Positions 51,433 to 60,600 of a stretch of DNA of 64,000 nucleotides are shown one piece after another; position 1 is the first letter of the stretch, and each line of letters starts with the position of its first letter. The stretch is from the NCBI GenBank assembly GCA_002293145.1, contig DBCO01000003.1, positions 1,270 through 65,269 on the forward strand, written 5' to 3'. This DNA is from Akkermansiaceae bacterium UBA956. GTDB lineage: Bacteria; Verrucomicrobiota; Verrucomicrobiia; Verrucomicrobiales; Akkermansiaceae. The notes beneath the pieces are model-generated. The model was not told the DNA's origin and searched no databases. It worked only from the letters and a program-made list of their open reading frames with translations. The position numbers and the translations under genes were made by a program.

Positions 51433-51448
51433 TGGCACGAAAATTGCT
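51433..51448 (+). promoter_or_regulatory. Consensus sigma-54 (-24/-12) promoter of rpoN
   Basis: TGGCACG-AAAA-TTGCT (51433-51448) is a perfect match to the sigma-54 consensus TGGCACG-N4-TTGCW. Transcription should start near 51459, about 29 bases before the rpoN ATG. A perfect 7-bp inverted repeat, CCAAAAG-CTG-CTTTTGG (51451-51467), overlaps the start point. Confidence 0.85.
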
Positions 51449-51487
51449 TTCCAAAAGCTGCTTTTGGTAACATATTGGTTTCGCCTC

Positions 51488-52891
51488 ATGGCGGACATAT
51501 CACTCCATCACGCGCTGAACCAGCAGCAGACGCTCACTCCTCAAATGCGCAGGAGCCTGGAGATCTTGCAATCGAATAGCATGGAATTGAGCCAGATGAT
51601 TCATCAGGCCATGGAGATGAATCCAGTTCTTGAACAACTAGATGATTACCCGGATGAAGGTCCCGTTGACGAAGTCGATGACTATGATAACGACAATGAT
51701 TTGGCGCATTTGAACGAGACCGATGACGACTACCGCGAGCGTGATATTCATCAAAATGCGAGCAACAGTTACTCCGCTGATGATGAGGAACGGCGGCAGT
51801 TTTTATATGAATCCATTGTTGCACCCGAGACTTTGCAGCAATTTCTCGCCCAGCAGGTGCAACAATCGATCATGCCTGATGAAATCAAGCAGATCACCAT
51901 GGCCCTGATTGGCAATCTCAATGAGCGCGGTTTTCTTGACATGCCGCCTGAGCAACTTACCGAGCGGCTTGAAATTAATCCCCGGTGGATGAAGCAAGCT
52001 GTGAATTTATTGCAATCGTTTGATCCACCAGGCATTGGCGCGGTGGACTTGCGTGATTCCCTGCTCATTCAGCTCCGCAGGCTCGGTCGTGAAGATTCTC
52101 TGGAATACAAAATTTGTGAGCAATATCTCAACGATCTCGCTCGTCGCCACATGAGCCAGATCGCGCGTGCCCTCAGCACCACACCCGAGCGGGTGGCAGA
52201 AGCCACCGAACGCATTGCAAGCCTCGACCCCGATCCAGGTGGTTCCTTTAGCCCCACGGCCAACCCGCACATCACGCCCGACGTCATCATCCGCCGCACT
52301 CTCGATGGCATTTTTGAGGCGGAACTTACCAATGACCACATTCCTCGTCTACGCATCAGCGATTTTTACAAAAGCCTCCTCGCCAAAACCGGTAGTGACA
52401 AAAAAGCTCTCGAATACATCCGCGATAACATTCGCGATGGCCGCTCAATCATCAGTTCCATTTCACTTCGCCAAGAAACGATTCTGTCGATCGCAATGCG
52501 AATCATTGAGCGGCAAGAGCCCTTTTTGCGCTATGGCCATGCCAAATTGCGACCGATGACCATGGCGGAAGTTGGAGAAGACCTAGGCATGCATGCCACT
52601 ACAATCTCACGCGCAGTGGCAGGCAAATACATCCACACACCGCATGGTATGATGGAAATGCGCGCCTTTTTCGCGACGGGCTACCAAACCTCAAGCGGAG
52701 CAGAATTTTCCAATGCTGCTGTGCGTGAAGCGATTCAGACATTGATCCATGCTGAAAATTCCGCCAAACCACTATCCGATGACGCTCTCACCAAGGCACT
52801 CAACACCAACGGCATCGACATCAAACGTCGAACGGTGGCAAAGTATCGCGAACAACTTCACATTCTGCCCTCTCACTTGAGAAAGCGTTAA
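51488..52891 (+). CDS. rpoN: RNA polymerase sigma-54 factor
   Basis: The 467-residue protein has the N-terminal Gln-rich activator-interacting region (HHALNQQQTLTPQMRRSLEI), an acidic linker, the core-binding domain and the DNA-binding region. The RpoN box, RRTVAKYREQLHI, is near residue 447, close to the C-terminus as expected. It directs transcription from -24/-12 promoters with enhancer-binding ATPases, none of which is encoded in the window. The first in-frame ATG is 51488; the start at 51464 would be a few residues longer. A consensus sigma-54 promoter just upstream suggests autoregulation. Confidence 0.95.
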   Translation: MADISLHHALNQQQTLTPQMRRSLEILQSNSMELSQMIHQAMEMNPVLEQLDDYPDEGPVDEVDDYDNDNDLAHLNETDDDYRERDIHQNASNSYSADDEERRQFLYESIVAPETLQQFLAQQVQQSIMPDEIKQITMALIGNLNERGFLDMPPEQLTERLEINPRWMKQAVNLLQSFDPPGIGAVDLRDSLLIQLRRLGREDSLEYKICEQYLNDLARRHMSQIARALSTTPERVAEATERIASLDPDPGGSFSPTANPHITPDVIIRRTLDGIFEAELTNDHIPRLRISDFYKSLLAKTGSDKKALEYIRDNIRDGRSIISSISLRQETILSIAMRIIERQEPFLRYGHAKLRPMTMAEVGEDLGMHATTISRAVAGKYIHTPHGMMEMRAFFATGYQTSSGAEFSNAAVREAIQTLIHAENSAKPLSDDALTKALNTNGIDIKRRTVAKYREQLHILPSHLRKR

Positions 52892-52902
52892 GAGTTGGTC
52901 GG

Positions 52903-53595
52903 TCAGAATGTAACTTCAAACCAGATGCCACTATAAACGTAGTCATCCGCATTACCATCAAGACCGATTGAGGCACCGACGAAAGGTGTGAGCGAGACAT
53001 TGCTAGCAATCAAGTATGTGTAGGAAAGACGCGCAGCGGCATCATTCCAGCCATTACGCTCGTAGTAATCATCAACCATACTGAGACCGCCCGTGACGGT
53101 AATGAAGGATTTATCATTCAACGCAGCACTCCACTCCAACTCCGCTTTGCCATAATAGGCCTCGGCACCTTCATCATAGAGCCACTCTAGGTTTAGGTCC
53201 CATTCCTCGTTCACACGCCACGTGAAAAATGGACCCGTCTCCCATCCGTCCTTGAATCGGCTGCCACTGAAATCGCGATAGCCCAGCAGCCATCCCGCAC
53301 TGTAACTTTGTGAGTCATAGCGCAAGTCGACGAATCCCGATACCTCAGCAAAATCATTGCCCTCGCCCGTTCCTGTCGCATGCCAGGCTCCAAAGTTTGC
53401 GCTCCAATCATTGTTCAGAGCGATGCCCGTTTCGAGCTGGAAATCAAACACATCATCCGCCAAGTGAAAGCCACGGTGAATCGACTCCGTGCGATAGCCC
53501 GTCACCGCCTCGATCCCAATAGGCATTGCGCCTTCAATTTCCGCGAGGCAAAAGCCAGTGACTAACAAAAAAAATCCACTTAATGCTTTCAACAT
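52903..53595 (-). CDS. Outer-membrane beta-barrel protein of unknown function
   Basis: The 230-residue protein has a signal peptide (MLKALSGFFLLVTGFCLA) and repeated amphipathic beta strands. It ends with the aromatic motif VYSGIWFEVTF, in which the final Phe is typical of outer-membrane proteins. It may be a small porin or a structural barrel. No other motif is seen. It ends 11 bases from the convergent rpoN. A TGTATT -10 seven bases before the ATG with a TTGTTT -35 18 bases upstream would again yield a leaderless message. Confidence 0.75.
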   Translation of the reverse strand: MLKALSGFFLLVTGFCLAEIEGAMPIGIEAVTGYRTESIHRGFHLADDVFDFQLETGIALNNDWSANFGAWHATGTGEGNDFAEVSGFVDLRYDSQSYSAGWLLGYRDFSGSRFKDGWETGPFFTWRVNEEWDLNLEWLYDEGAEAYYGKAELEWSAALNDKSFITVTGGLSMVDDYYERNGWNDAAARLSYTYLIASNVSLTPFVGASIGLDGNADDYVYSGIWFEVTF

Positions 53596-53700
53596 GCGCG
53601 ACAATACATCGCATACCGCGAAATGAAAACAATAAATTTGCTTTCAAATCATCGAACAGTGAACTTGGATTGACGAAGTGACGCACTTGCCAGTCGCGAG

Positions 53701-54624
53701 TTATATCGCCAGCCTTTGCACCTCTAGCAACAAAAACATCGGGAATTCCTCCGCCGCGAAATGCTCTGCTTTGCTGCGCGGGCCCACTTGGGATCGGCGA
53801 TGACTAAACAACTCTTCGCCGTCAGTAACAGCTAATCCCGCTTGTTTTATCGCATGAAAATAAACGGGCAGCGGTCGATGGTAAAAAGTTGTGGTCTCAC
53901 TCACAGCGCGTCCCGGATGAGTAATGATGGGAATGCTCATCGCAGTGCCATAGCGATCCATCCGACGATACTGGATTTTTTTTTCTTGATCCCAGCCCCA
54001 ATGCGCTTGCTTCGGCATGCGGAAACACGGATGCATGAAAACCATCAGCGCCTTACCGCGCGACTTCAGTGAGTTAGCGAGGTTGTGACAAAGGCCCTCG
54101 AGATTTTCCACATCGTGAACTGCCATGATATTGAGAGCCACATCGTAGCTGCCATCCGCCCAAGCGCCAGGCGCTGAGCCATCTGCCACTTCATAGCTCA
54201 AGCTAGACTCTTGAGCTGCCCGCTTCACCGCCGATTCAATCAATTGCGGGCTAGCATCCACACCATGCACCCGCGCGGCGCCAGCTTGCAATAGCAGCTT
54301 ACCGATAAAGCCTTGGCCACAGCAAAGATCTAATACTCGCGCACCACCTAACTCACCAAGTCGCTCCAGGATCGCGGGGACGATGATGTTTTTGTGATAA
54401 TCAGAACCCTCGTCACCGACAAGCTGATCATACCACTTCGCTACCTGATCCCAGCCTTTTTCCTTGCTAATCGCGCCGTGCTTCACAGGCCGATGTTTCG
54501 TGCGCTCTAACGGATCTGTTTTACGCTCGAAGCTGGTTTTTTTCTTGGGTTGCATTTTTTCCCAAAAGGGCGTGCCACCTTTACGGTTGCTGGATGGGTC
54601 TTGCGAGTTGCGATTGGACTTCAT
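53701..54624 (-). CDS. Class I SAM-dependent methyltransferase
   Basis: The 307-residue protein has a basic N-terminal segment of about 55 residues and a methyltransferase domain (about 70-290). Motif I is ARVLDLCCGQGFIGKLLLQA near residue 95 and motif II-like segments are VHGVDASPQLIESA and YDVALNIMAVHDVENLEGL. The substrate is unknown; the C-terminal part (YHRPLPVYFHAIKQAGLAVT) resembles those of small-molecule methyltransferases. It is transcribed 9 bases behind recR, so the two are probably co-transcribed. Confidence 0.85.
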   Translation of the reverse strand: MKSNRNSQDPSSNRKGGTPFWEKMQPKKKTSFERKTDPLERTKHRPVKHGAISKEKGWDQVAKWYDQLVGDEGSDYHKNIIVPAILERLGELGGARVLDLCCGQGFIGKLLLQAGAARVHGVDASPQLIESAVKRAAQESSLSYEVADGSAPGAWADGSYDVALNIMAVHDVENLEGLCHNLANSLKSRGKALMVFMHPCFRMPKQAHWGWDQEKKIQYRRMDRYGTAMSIPIITHPGRAVSETTTFYHRPLPVYFHAIKQAGLAVTDGEELFSHRRSQVGPRSKAEHFAAEEFPMFLLLEVQRLAI

Positions 54625-54633
54625 GAATTTTTG

Positions 54634-55239
54634 TTAGGTTGGCATTTCTCGGCGTCCTTGCATGGCGCGCAATAACGTTAACTCATCAGCATGCTCGAGA
54701 CCTCCGCCCGCTGGCAAGCCCTGAGCAATGCGTGTGACCTTACAGCCACAATCGCGCAACAACTCCGCGAGATAGTGCGCCGTTGCTTCACCCTCAACGT
54801 CGGATCCGAGGGCTAAAATGATTTCGCCACCTCGACTGGCACGCCGTATCAGTGAATCGATGCGCAAGTCATCCGGCGTGACCTGGTCGAGCGGTGATAA
54901 TTTTCCACCGAGACAATGATACACGCCACGAAATGAGCCTGAGCGCTCGATCGGTAAGACATCTGTCGCCTGCTCGACCACGCAAATCAATTCCCCATCG
55001 CGCCCCTCCTCATCACAGGCTGCACAATGCTCTCCTGTGGCGAAAAATCCACATGTTGGGCACATGCAAAGTTCCTTCTCTGCACGCTGCAACGAAGCAG
55101 CAAGCGCCAAAGGCTCAGCCCGTTTGTGTTGAAGTAACCATACGGCCATGCGCTCGGCACTGCGTGGTCCCACTCCCGGAAGTCGTTTCAATTCCGCCAC
55201 CAACTCACGCACCGCTTCTGGATATTCCAATTTTGCCAT
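54634..55239 (-). CDS. recR: Recombination protein RecR
   Basis: The 201-residue protein has the RecR helix-hairpin-helix (ELKRLPGVGPRSAERMAVWL), the C4 zinc finger (CPTCGFFATGEHCAAC) and a Toprim domain (ICVVEQATDVLPIERSG, then EIILALGSDVEGEATAHYL). With RecF and RecO it helps to load RecA at gapped DNA. Length and motifs are complete. It is the first gene of a two-gene transcript with the methyltransferase. Confidence 0.95.
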   Translation of the reverse strand: MAKLEYPEAVRELVAELKRLPGVGPRSAERMAVWLLQHKRAEPLALAASLQRAEKELCMCPTCGFFATGEHCAACDEEGRDGELICVVEQATDVLPIERSGSFRGVYHCLGGKLSPLDQVTPDDLRIDSLIRRASRGGEIILALGSDVEGEATAHYLAELLRDCGCKVTRIAQGLPAGGGLEHADELTLLRAMQGRREMPT

Positions 55240-55276
55240 CGATCGATATTTTTTCTAACACTCCGCGGAAAAATCA

Positions 55277-55849
55277 TCAGAGGTTTTCCTGTTTGGGAGC
55301 CTGATCCGCTAACATTACCTCTCTTACCGTTTTTACTTCAACTCCATATACCGCATGCTGTTTTTCACAAGATAATTCATGGCGCTTGGCATAAACGAAG
55401 GCGCAGATCCCGCTCCACATACCCGCCGCCATAGGCATGCAGGGTGCCAGTTTCCATGAGGCTAAGGCAAGCACCGGAATCCAGCCCATCGTCAACAGCA
55501 TCAAGCTCAGCCAAATCACCCACTTGCGCCACAATCCTGGGCTTGAAAGAATCAAAAAAACGGTCGTATACGCCATTAGAGCTGCAAATGCCAACACAAT
55601 ACCCGCCGGGACCTCGCGCATGCCATCGCCCAATCGGCTAGTCCACCTCGTAATCTCCTCATTGGGCTGATCCCAGAAATTCATCGAGTCCAAGCCCAAC
55701 ACCAAGGCCAGCGACATGGTGCCGATCAGTAAAGTCGAAGGACCTACGTTTCCTGGAATTCGTGCGGTTTTGCGTTGCATGCTTCGCCAATGGATGTAGC
55801 ACGATCTCGCGCACTGTCCAAGAGAATAAAAAATCAACAACCAAAGCAT
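55277..55849 (-). CDS. Membrane protein of unknown function
   Basis: From ATG 55849 the protein has 191 residues and about four to five hydrophobic helices (LLIGTMSLALVLGL, GIVLAFAALMAYTTVFLIL, WVIWLSLMLLTMGWIPVLAL, MAAGMWSGICAFVYA). The loops are short. No family was recognised. An ATG at 55933 would leave only 10 bases to the divergent tsaD start and adds a polar N-terminus; ATG 55780 is also possible. The choice is uncertain. Confidence 0.55.
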   Translation of the reverse strand: MLWLLIFYSLGQCARSCYIHWRSMQRKTARIPGNVGPSTLLIGTMSLALVLGLDSMNFWDQPNEEITRWTSRLGDGMREVPAGIVLAFAALMAYTTVFLILSSPGLWRKWVIWLSLMLLTMGWIPVLALASWKLAPCMPMAAGMWSGICAFVYAKRHELSCEKQHAVYGVEVKTVREVMLADQAPKQENL

Positions 55850-55943
55850 TCCCACATACTGACTACGTATTTTCAAATGAACTGAATTTCCCCTTGCGCA
55901 TTCTCGCGCAGTGGAATTGATTTCTTCTCCCATTCAATATCTC

Positions 55944-56957
55944 ATGCCCATCGTTCTTGCCATCGAATCATCTTGCGACGAAACCGCCGTAGCAATCGTT
56001 GCAGGCGAACGTGGACAACGCGCCTCGATTCTGGCATCAGAAATTTCTTCGCAAATCCCCCTGCATCAACCCTACGGCGGAGTTGTACCCGAGCTCGCAT
56101 CACGCAGCCATTCGCTCATCTTACGACCGCTCGTCGAGACCGCCCTTCAGAATGCAGGTTTGAAAATGGCGCAGATTGATGCCTTTGCCGCCACAGCAGG
56201 GCCAGGACTCGCCTCCTCCCTGCTCATCGGCAACACCGCCGCCAAGGCGATGGCCAGTGCGATGCGCAAGCCATTTCTTGCCATCAATCATCTTGAAGGC
56301 CACTTACTTTCTCCCTTCATTGATGTTACAGAACTCCCGCCGCACATCGCACTGATTATTTCTGGTGGACACACACTGTTGCTTCGTGTCGATGCCGCTG
56401 CCTGCTATCGGAAGCTCGGCAGCACCCTCGACGACGCCGCCGGTGAGGCCTTTGACAAAGTCGCCAAAATGATCGGACTTCCCTACCCCGGCGGTCCTAA
56501 CGTCGAACGCAATGCCATCGGAGGCAATCCCAGCGCTTTCTCCTTTCCGCGCGGTCTGCTGCACGAACCGCATTTCGATTTCTCCTTCTCCGGTCTCAAG
56601 ACTAGCGTGCTCTACACCTTACCCAAGCTCGAAAACCTCGATGATTCGCTTGCTGACCTTTGCGCCTCATTCCAAGCCGCCGTCATCGATGTTCTGCTCC
56701 AAAAATCACTCCGCGCCTGCAAGGAACAAGGCATTTTTTATCTTGCGCTCTCCGGCGGCGTATCCATGAATCAAGCCCTGCGCCGCACCTTTCAGAGCGC
56801 CTGTGATGCTAAAGGATTCACCCTTTCGCTCTCCAGCCCGGCCCTTTGCACTGACAATGCCGCGATGATTGCCTTCGCCGCCTTACTCCGCCATCAGTCT
56901 GGACAAAACGACCCGCTCGATAGCCCCATCCACCCCAACTTACCACTCGTCTCATGA
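55944..56957 (+). CDS. tsaD: tRNA N6-threonylcarbamoyladenosine transferase TsaD
   Basis: The 337-residue protein has the TsaD (Kae1/YgjD) motifs: IESSCDETAVAIV at the start, GGVVPELASRSH, metal-binding NHLEGHLLSPF near residue 113, ISGGHTLLL and DDAAGEAFDKVAKMIGL. With TsaB, TsaC and TsaE it builds t6A at position 37 of ANN-decoding tRNAs, and is essential in many bacteria. ATG 55944 begins the family N-terminus; the frame's earlier ATG (55911) adds an unneeded 11 residues. The stop overlaps the start of the next gene by four bases (ATGA). Confidence 0.95.
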   Translation: MPIVLAIESSCDETAVAIVAGERGQRASILASEISSQIPLHQPYGGVVPELASRSHSLILRPLVETALQNAGLKMAQIDAFAATAGPGLASSLLIGNTAAKAMASAMRKPFLAINHLEGHLLSPFIDVTELPPHIALIISGGHTLLLRVDAAACYRKLGSTLDDAAGEAFDKVAKMIGLPYPGGPNVERNAIGGNPSAFSFPRGLLHEPHFDFSFSGLKTSVLYTLPKLENLDDSLADLCASFQAAVIDVLLQKSLRACKEQGIFYLALSGGVSMNQALRRTFQSACDAKGFTLSLSSPALCTDNAAMIAFAALLRHQSGQNDPLDSPIHPNLPLVS

Positions 56958-57505
56958 AACATTACACCGTTAAAGTTACACTCTACGGCATCAAGCCTGA
57001 AATCTGGCGCCGTTTCACCTTACCCGCTGCCTACACCTTTGCGGAATTTCACACCGCGCTGCAATACGCCATGGGCTGGGAACATCAATACGATCACGAG
57101 TTTCGGCACGGAAAAGGCAAATTTTTGCGCGATGTGATCGCCCAGCCGAATTCCGAACGCTTCCAAGGCGCCGATAGCTTTCAAAACGAAAATGAAGTCA
57201 CCTTACAGGGATTCATCGGTCGCACCAAGCTGCCCATACGCTTTCTTTACCTCTACGACTACGCCGATGAATGGATTCACGAGGTCGCGATCGAGAATTC
57301 ATTCGAATCTGAGGAAACCGAGCCGAAAATGCTCGAAGGCGCACGCGCCTGCCCACCTGAAGCATGCGGTGGCACGATCGAATACTACGAACTTTGCGAG
57401 GGCATGTGCAGTTGGTATGAAGGGATCTGGGATCCAGAAATTTTTGATAGTTCCAAGTTCGACTTCAGGCCCAAGCCCAAACGCAAACTAGGCCGCCGCC
57501 GCTAA
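56954..57505 (+). CDS. pRiA4b ORF-3-like protein
   Basis: The 183-residue protein matches the pRiA4b ORF-3 family: TLYGIKPEIWRRFTLPAAYT near the start, FAEFHTALQYAMGWEHQYDH, FLYLYDYADEWIHEV near residue 100, and the Cys-containing EGARACPPEACGGTIEYYEL. The family is often carried on plasmids and within mobile regions, and its function is not established; a role in DNA metabolism has been suggested. The ATG overlaps the tsaD stop (ATGA), so it is coupled to tsaD. Confidence 0.8.
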   Translation: MKHYTVKVTLYGIKPEIWRRFTLPAAYTFAEFHTALQYAMGWEHQYDHEFRHGKGKFLRDVIAQPNSERFQGADSFQNENEVTLQGFIGRTKLPIRFLYLYDYADEWIHEVAIENSFESEETEPKMLEGARACPPEACGGTIEYYELCEGMCSWYEGIWDPEIFDSSKFDFRPKPKRKLGRRR

Positions 57506-57602
57506 ATCAGCACCGCTCGCCAATCCCCTCCTATGAATGCGAGAAAATTTATTTGTGTATCATCGAAATATTTCTAATCTCACTCCCGTATCCACATTAC
57601 CA

Positions 57603-60600
57603 ATGAATCAAATGCATATTATACCCAAACTCCTACGAATAGTAGCCATTGCCATCAGCTGCACCATCGCGAAGGCTGATGACTGGCTTCTACTCCCCGC
57701 TAAAGAAGGCACCGCCAATGGCAAAAAAATCGTGCTCATCTCCGGCGATGAAGAATACCGCAGCGAGGAATCATGCCCCATGCTCGCCAAAATTCTCAGC
57801 CAAAAATACGGCTACGATTGCGTCGTGCTCTTTGCCATCAACCCCGATGGCGGCTATATTGATTCGAATCTCCAGAATAACATCCCCGGCACCGCAGCGC
57901 TAAAATCCGCTGACTTGATGATCATCGGCACCCGCTTCCGCCAATTACCTGATGACCAACTTGCGCCCATCGCTGAATACCTCAATGCTGGCAAACCTGT
58001 CATCGGCTTCCGCACCGCCACTCACGCCTTCACTGGCGCTGCCAAAACGGGCGATTTCGCCTGGGCTCAATTCGGCCTCAAAATCCTCGGTGAGCAATGG
58101 GTGAATCACCATGGTGAGCACATGAAAGAAGGAACCCGCAGTGTCATCGAGGCTGCCAATGCCAAGCACGAGGTCCTCAAAAATGTCGGTGAAATTTTTG
58201 GCACAACCGACGTATATGGCATCGCTAATCTCGATCAAAACGCCGCCACGATCTTGATGCGCGGAGCCGTGACAGAAACCCTCGATCCCTCGTCGAAGAA
58301 TCTTGATGGCCCCAAAAACAATCCGATGATGCCACTCGCATGGCTTCGCGAATACACCGCGCCGAACGGCACCACCAAGGGCAAGGCTTTTTGCACAACA
58401 CTCGGTGCCTCCACAGACTTCGCTGACGAAGACCTGCGTCGCTTGTTTGTTAACCTCGTGCATCACCTCACGGGTAAACCTGTTCCCGAGAAGGCCGACG
58501 TTGCCTGCGTTGATCCATTTACCCCCAGCGCATACGGATTCCTCAATGATGCGGGATACTACAAAACTCTGAATCTCAAGCCTGCTGACTTTGCTCTAGG
58601 AAAATCCCCCGCCACCAAAGCCCGAGTGAAAAAGACTGCGAATAATGCAACCCACGCACCCGCAGAGGACCCAATTGCAGCTCCCTCCGCACGCTCACAA
58701 GCTGTAGCAGCTCCACTTGAAGGCGAAAAAATTGTTCTCATCGGCAATGGCTTAGCGGAACGCGACACCTACTACAGCCGCATCGAAACTGAGCTCCATC
58801 TGCGCTTTCCTGATAAAAAAATGCTCTTCCGCAACATGGGTCGCCAAGGAGATACCCCCGGTTTCCGCCCGCATCCTTCCCGCAACTCCCAATGGGCCTT
58901 TCCTGGTGCTGACCAGTTCAATCCTGACTACAAGCCACACGCAGGCGATGGATTTTTCTCCACTCCCGATCAATGGCTCACCCATCTCGAAGCAGACACC
59001 ATCGTCGCCTTTTTTGGCTACAACGAGTCCTTCGCCGGTCAAGCGGGCCTCGAGCGCTTCGAGCAAGAGCTTGATGCCTTCGTGCGCCACACTCTGAGCA
59101 AGGCCTATAACGGCAAACAAGCTCCGCGCTTGGTCCTTGCTTCCCCGATCGCTTTTGAAGACCTCTCAAAAAAAATGGACCTACCTAACGGCCAAAAAGA
59201 AAATGCGAACCTCTCCCTCTACGCAGGAGCCATTCAGCGCACCGCGAAAAAACACAATCTGACTTTCATCGATCTTTTCACCCCTACCAAGGAAAACTAC
59301 CCGACCGCAAAAACATCCTTCACCGACTACGGCTTCCTGCCCAATGAGGAAGGCTACACCAAGCTCGCCTCGATGATTGCTGATGGCATTTACGGTCGCC
59401 AATCCCATCTCTCCAAAGCCGACCCCAAAAACGTTCACGCTGCGGTGAAGCAAAAAGATTGGTTCTGGAACAACGACTACCACATCCTCAACGGTGTTCA
59501 CACGCACGGCCGCCGCTACGCTCCTTTCGGCCCACAAAACTACCAAGACGAAGTCAAGAAAACTCGCGAGATGATGTCGCTGCGCGATGACCTGATTCAC
59601 GCTGTTGCTACTGGCAAAACCACCAAAATTGCCGTGGATGATTCCAAAACTCATGCCTTGCCACCCGTTCCATCCAACTACCGCCCCGGCGGCAAAAATG
59701 GCATAGCTGAGTACAAATATGGCAAAGATGCAGAAGCTACAATGACTGTGCCCGAAGGCTACAAAGTCGAGCTTTTTGCCTCCGAGAAAGAATTCCCCAA
59801 TCTCGCCAACCCAATGCAACTCTCCTTTGATGACAAAGGACGCCTGTGGGTCGCCACCATGCCAACCTACCCCGCCTACAGACCGGGAGATGCTCTGCCC
59901 GACGACAAAATCCTCATCTACGAGGACACGAACAACGATGGCAAAGCCGATAAAGAAATTGTTTTTGCTGACAAACTGCACCTTCCCATCGGCTTCGAAT
60001 TCGCTCCCGAAGGTGTCTATGTATCCCAAGAGCCCAATATTATACTCCTGACCGATACCAACGGTGATGACAAAGCAGATGTTAGCAAAATCGTTCTCGG
60101 TGGCTTCGATAGTCACGATACCCACCACGCCATCGGAGCTTACGCCGCTGATCCATCCGGAGCATTCGTCATGGGTGAAGGTGTTTTCCTTCATTCCAAC
60201 GTTGAGACTGCCTATGGTCCTGAGCGCGGAGTAAATGGTGGATTTTGGCGCTTTTCTCCGCAAAATTCTCGCCTAGAACGCACCGCTCAAGTTAGCATTC
60301 CAAACCCATGGGGTATCGCTTTTGACAATTGGGGACAAGACTTTTTCCTTCATACCTCTGGTCCCAATTTGAACTGGATGATGCCGTCCTCCATCAAGCC
60401 CAAATACGGTGCAAGCACACCCTTGACGAAAGATTTGATCCCTGAAGGCCAAGCTGTGCGCCCCACCTCGGGTCTGGAAATCGTCTCTTCGCGTCACTTC
60501 CCCGATGAAGTTCAAGGTGACATTTTGCTCGCCAACGCTATCGGATTCCTCGGTATTAAGCAGCACTCGATTGTCGATGAAGGCACGGGTTACAAAACTG

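Noticed and set aside
51451..51467. Terminator of hemW
   Set aside because: The palindrome has a good stem but no T-run follows, and it lies at the start point of the sigma-54 promoter; an operator or 5' RNA hairpin is more likely.
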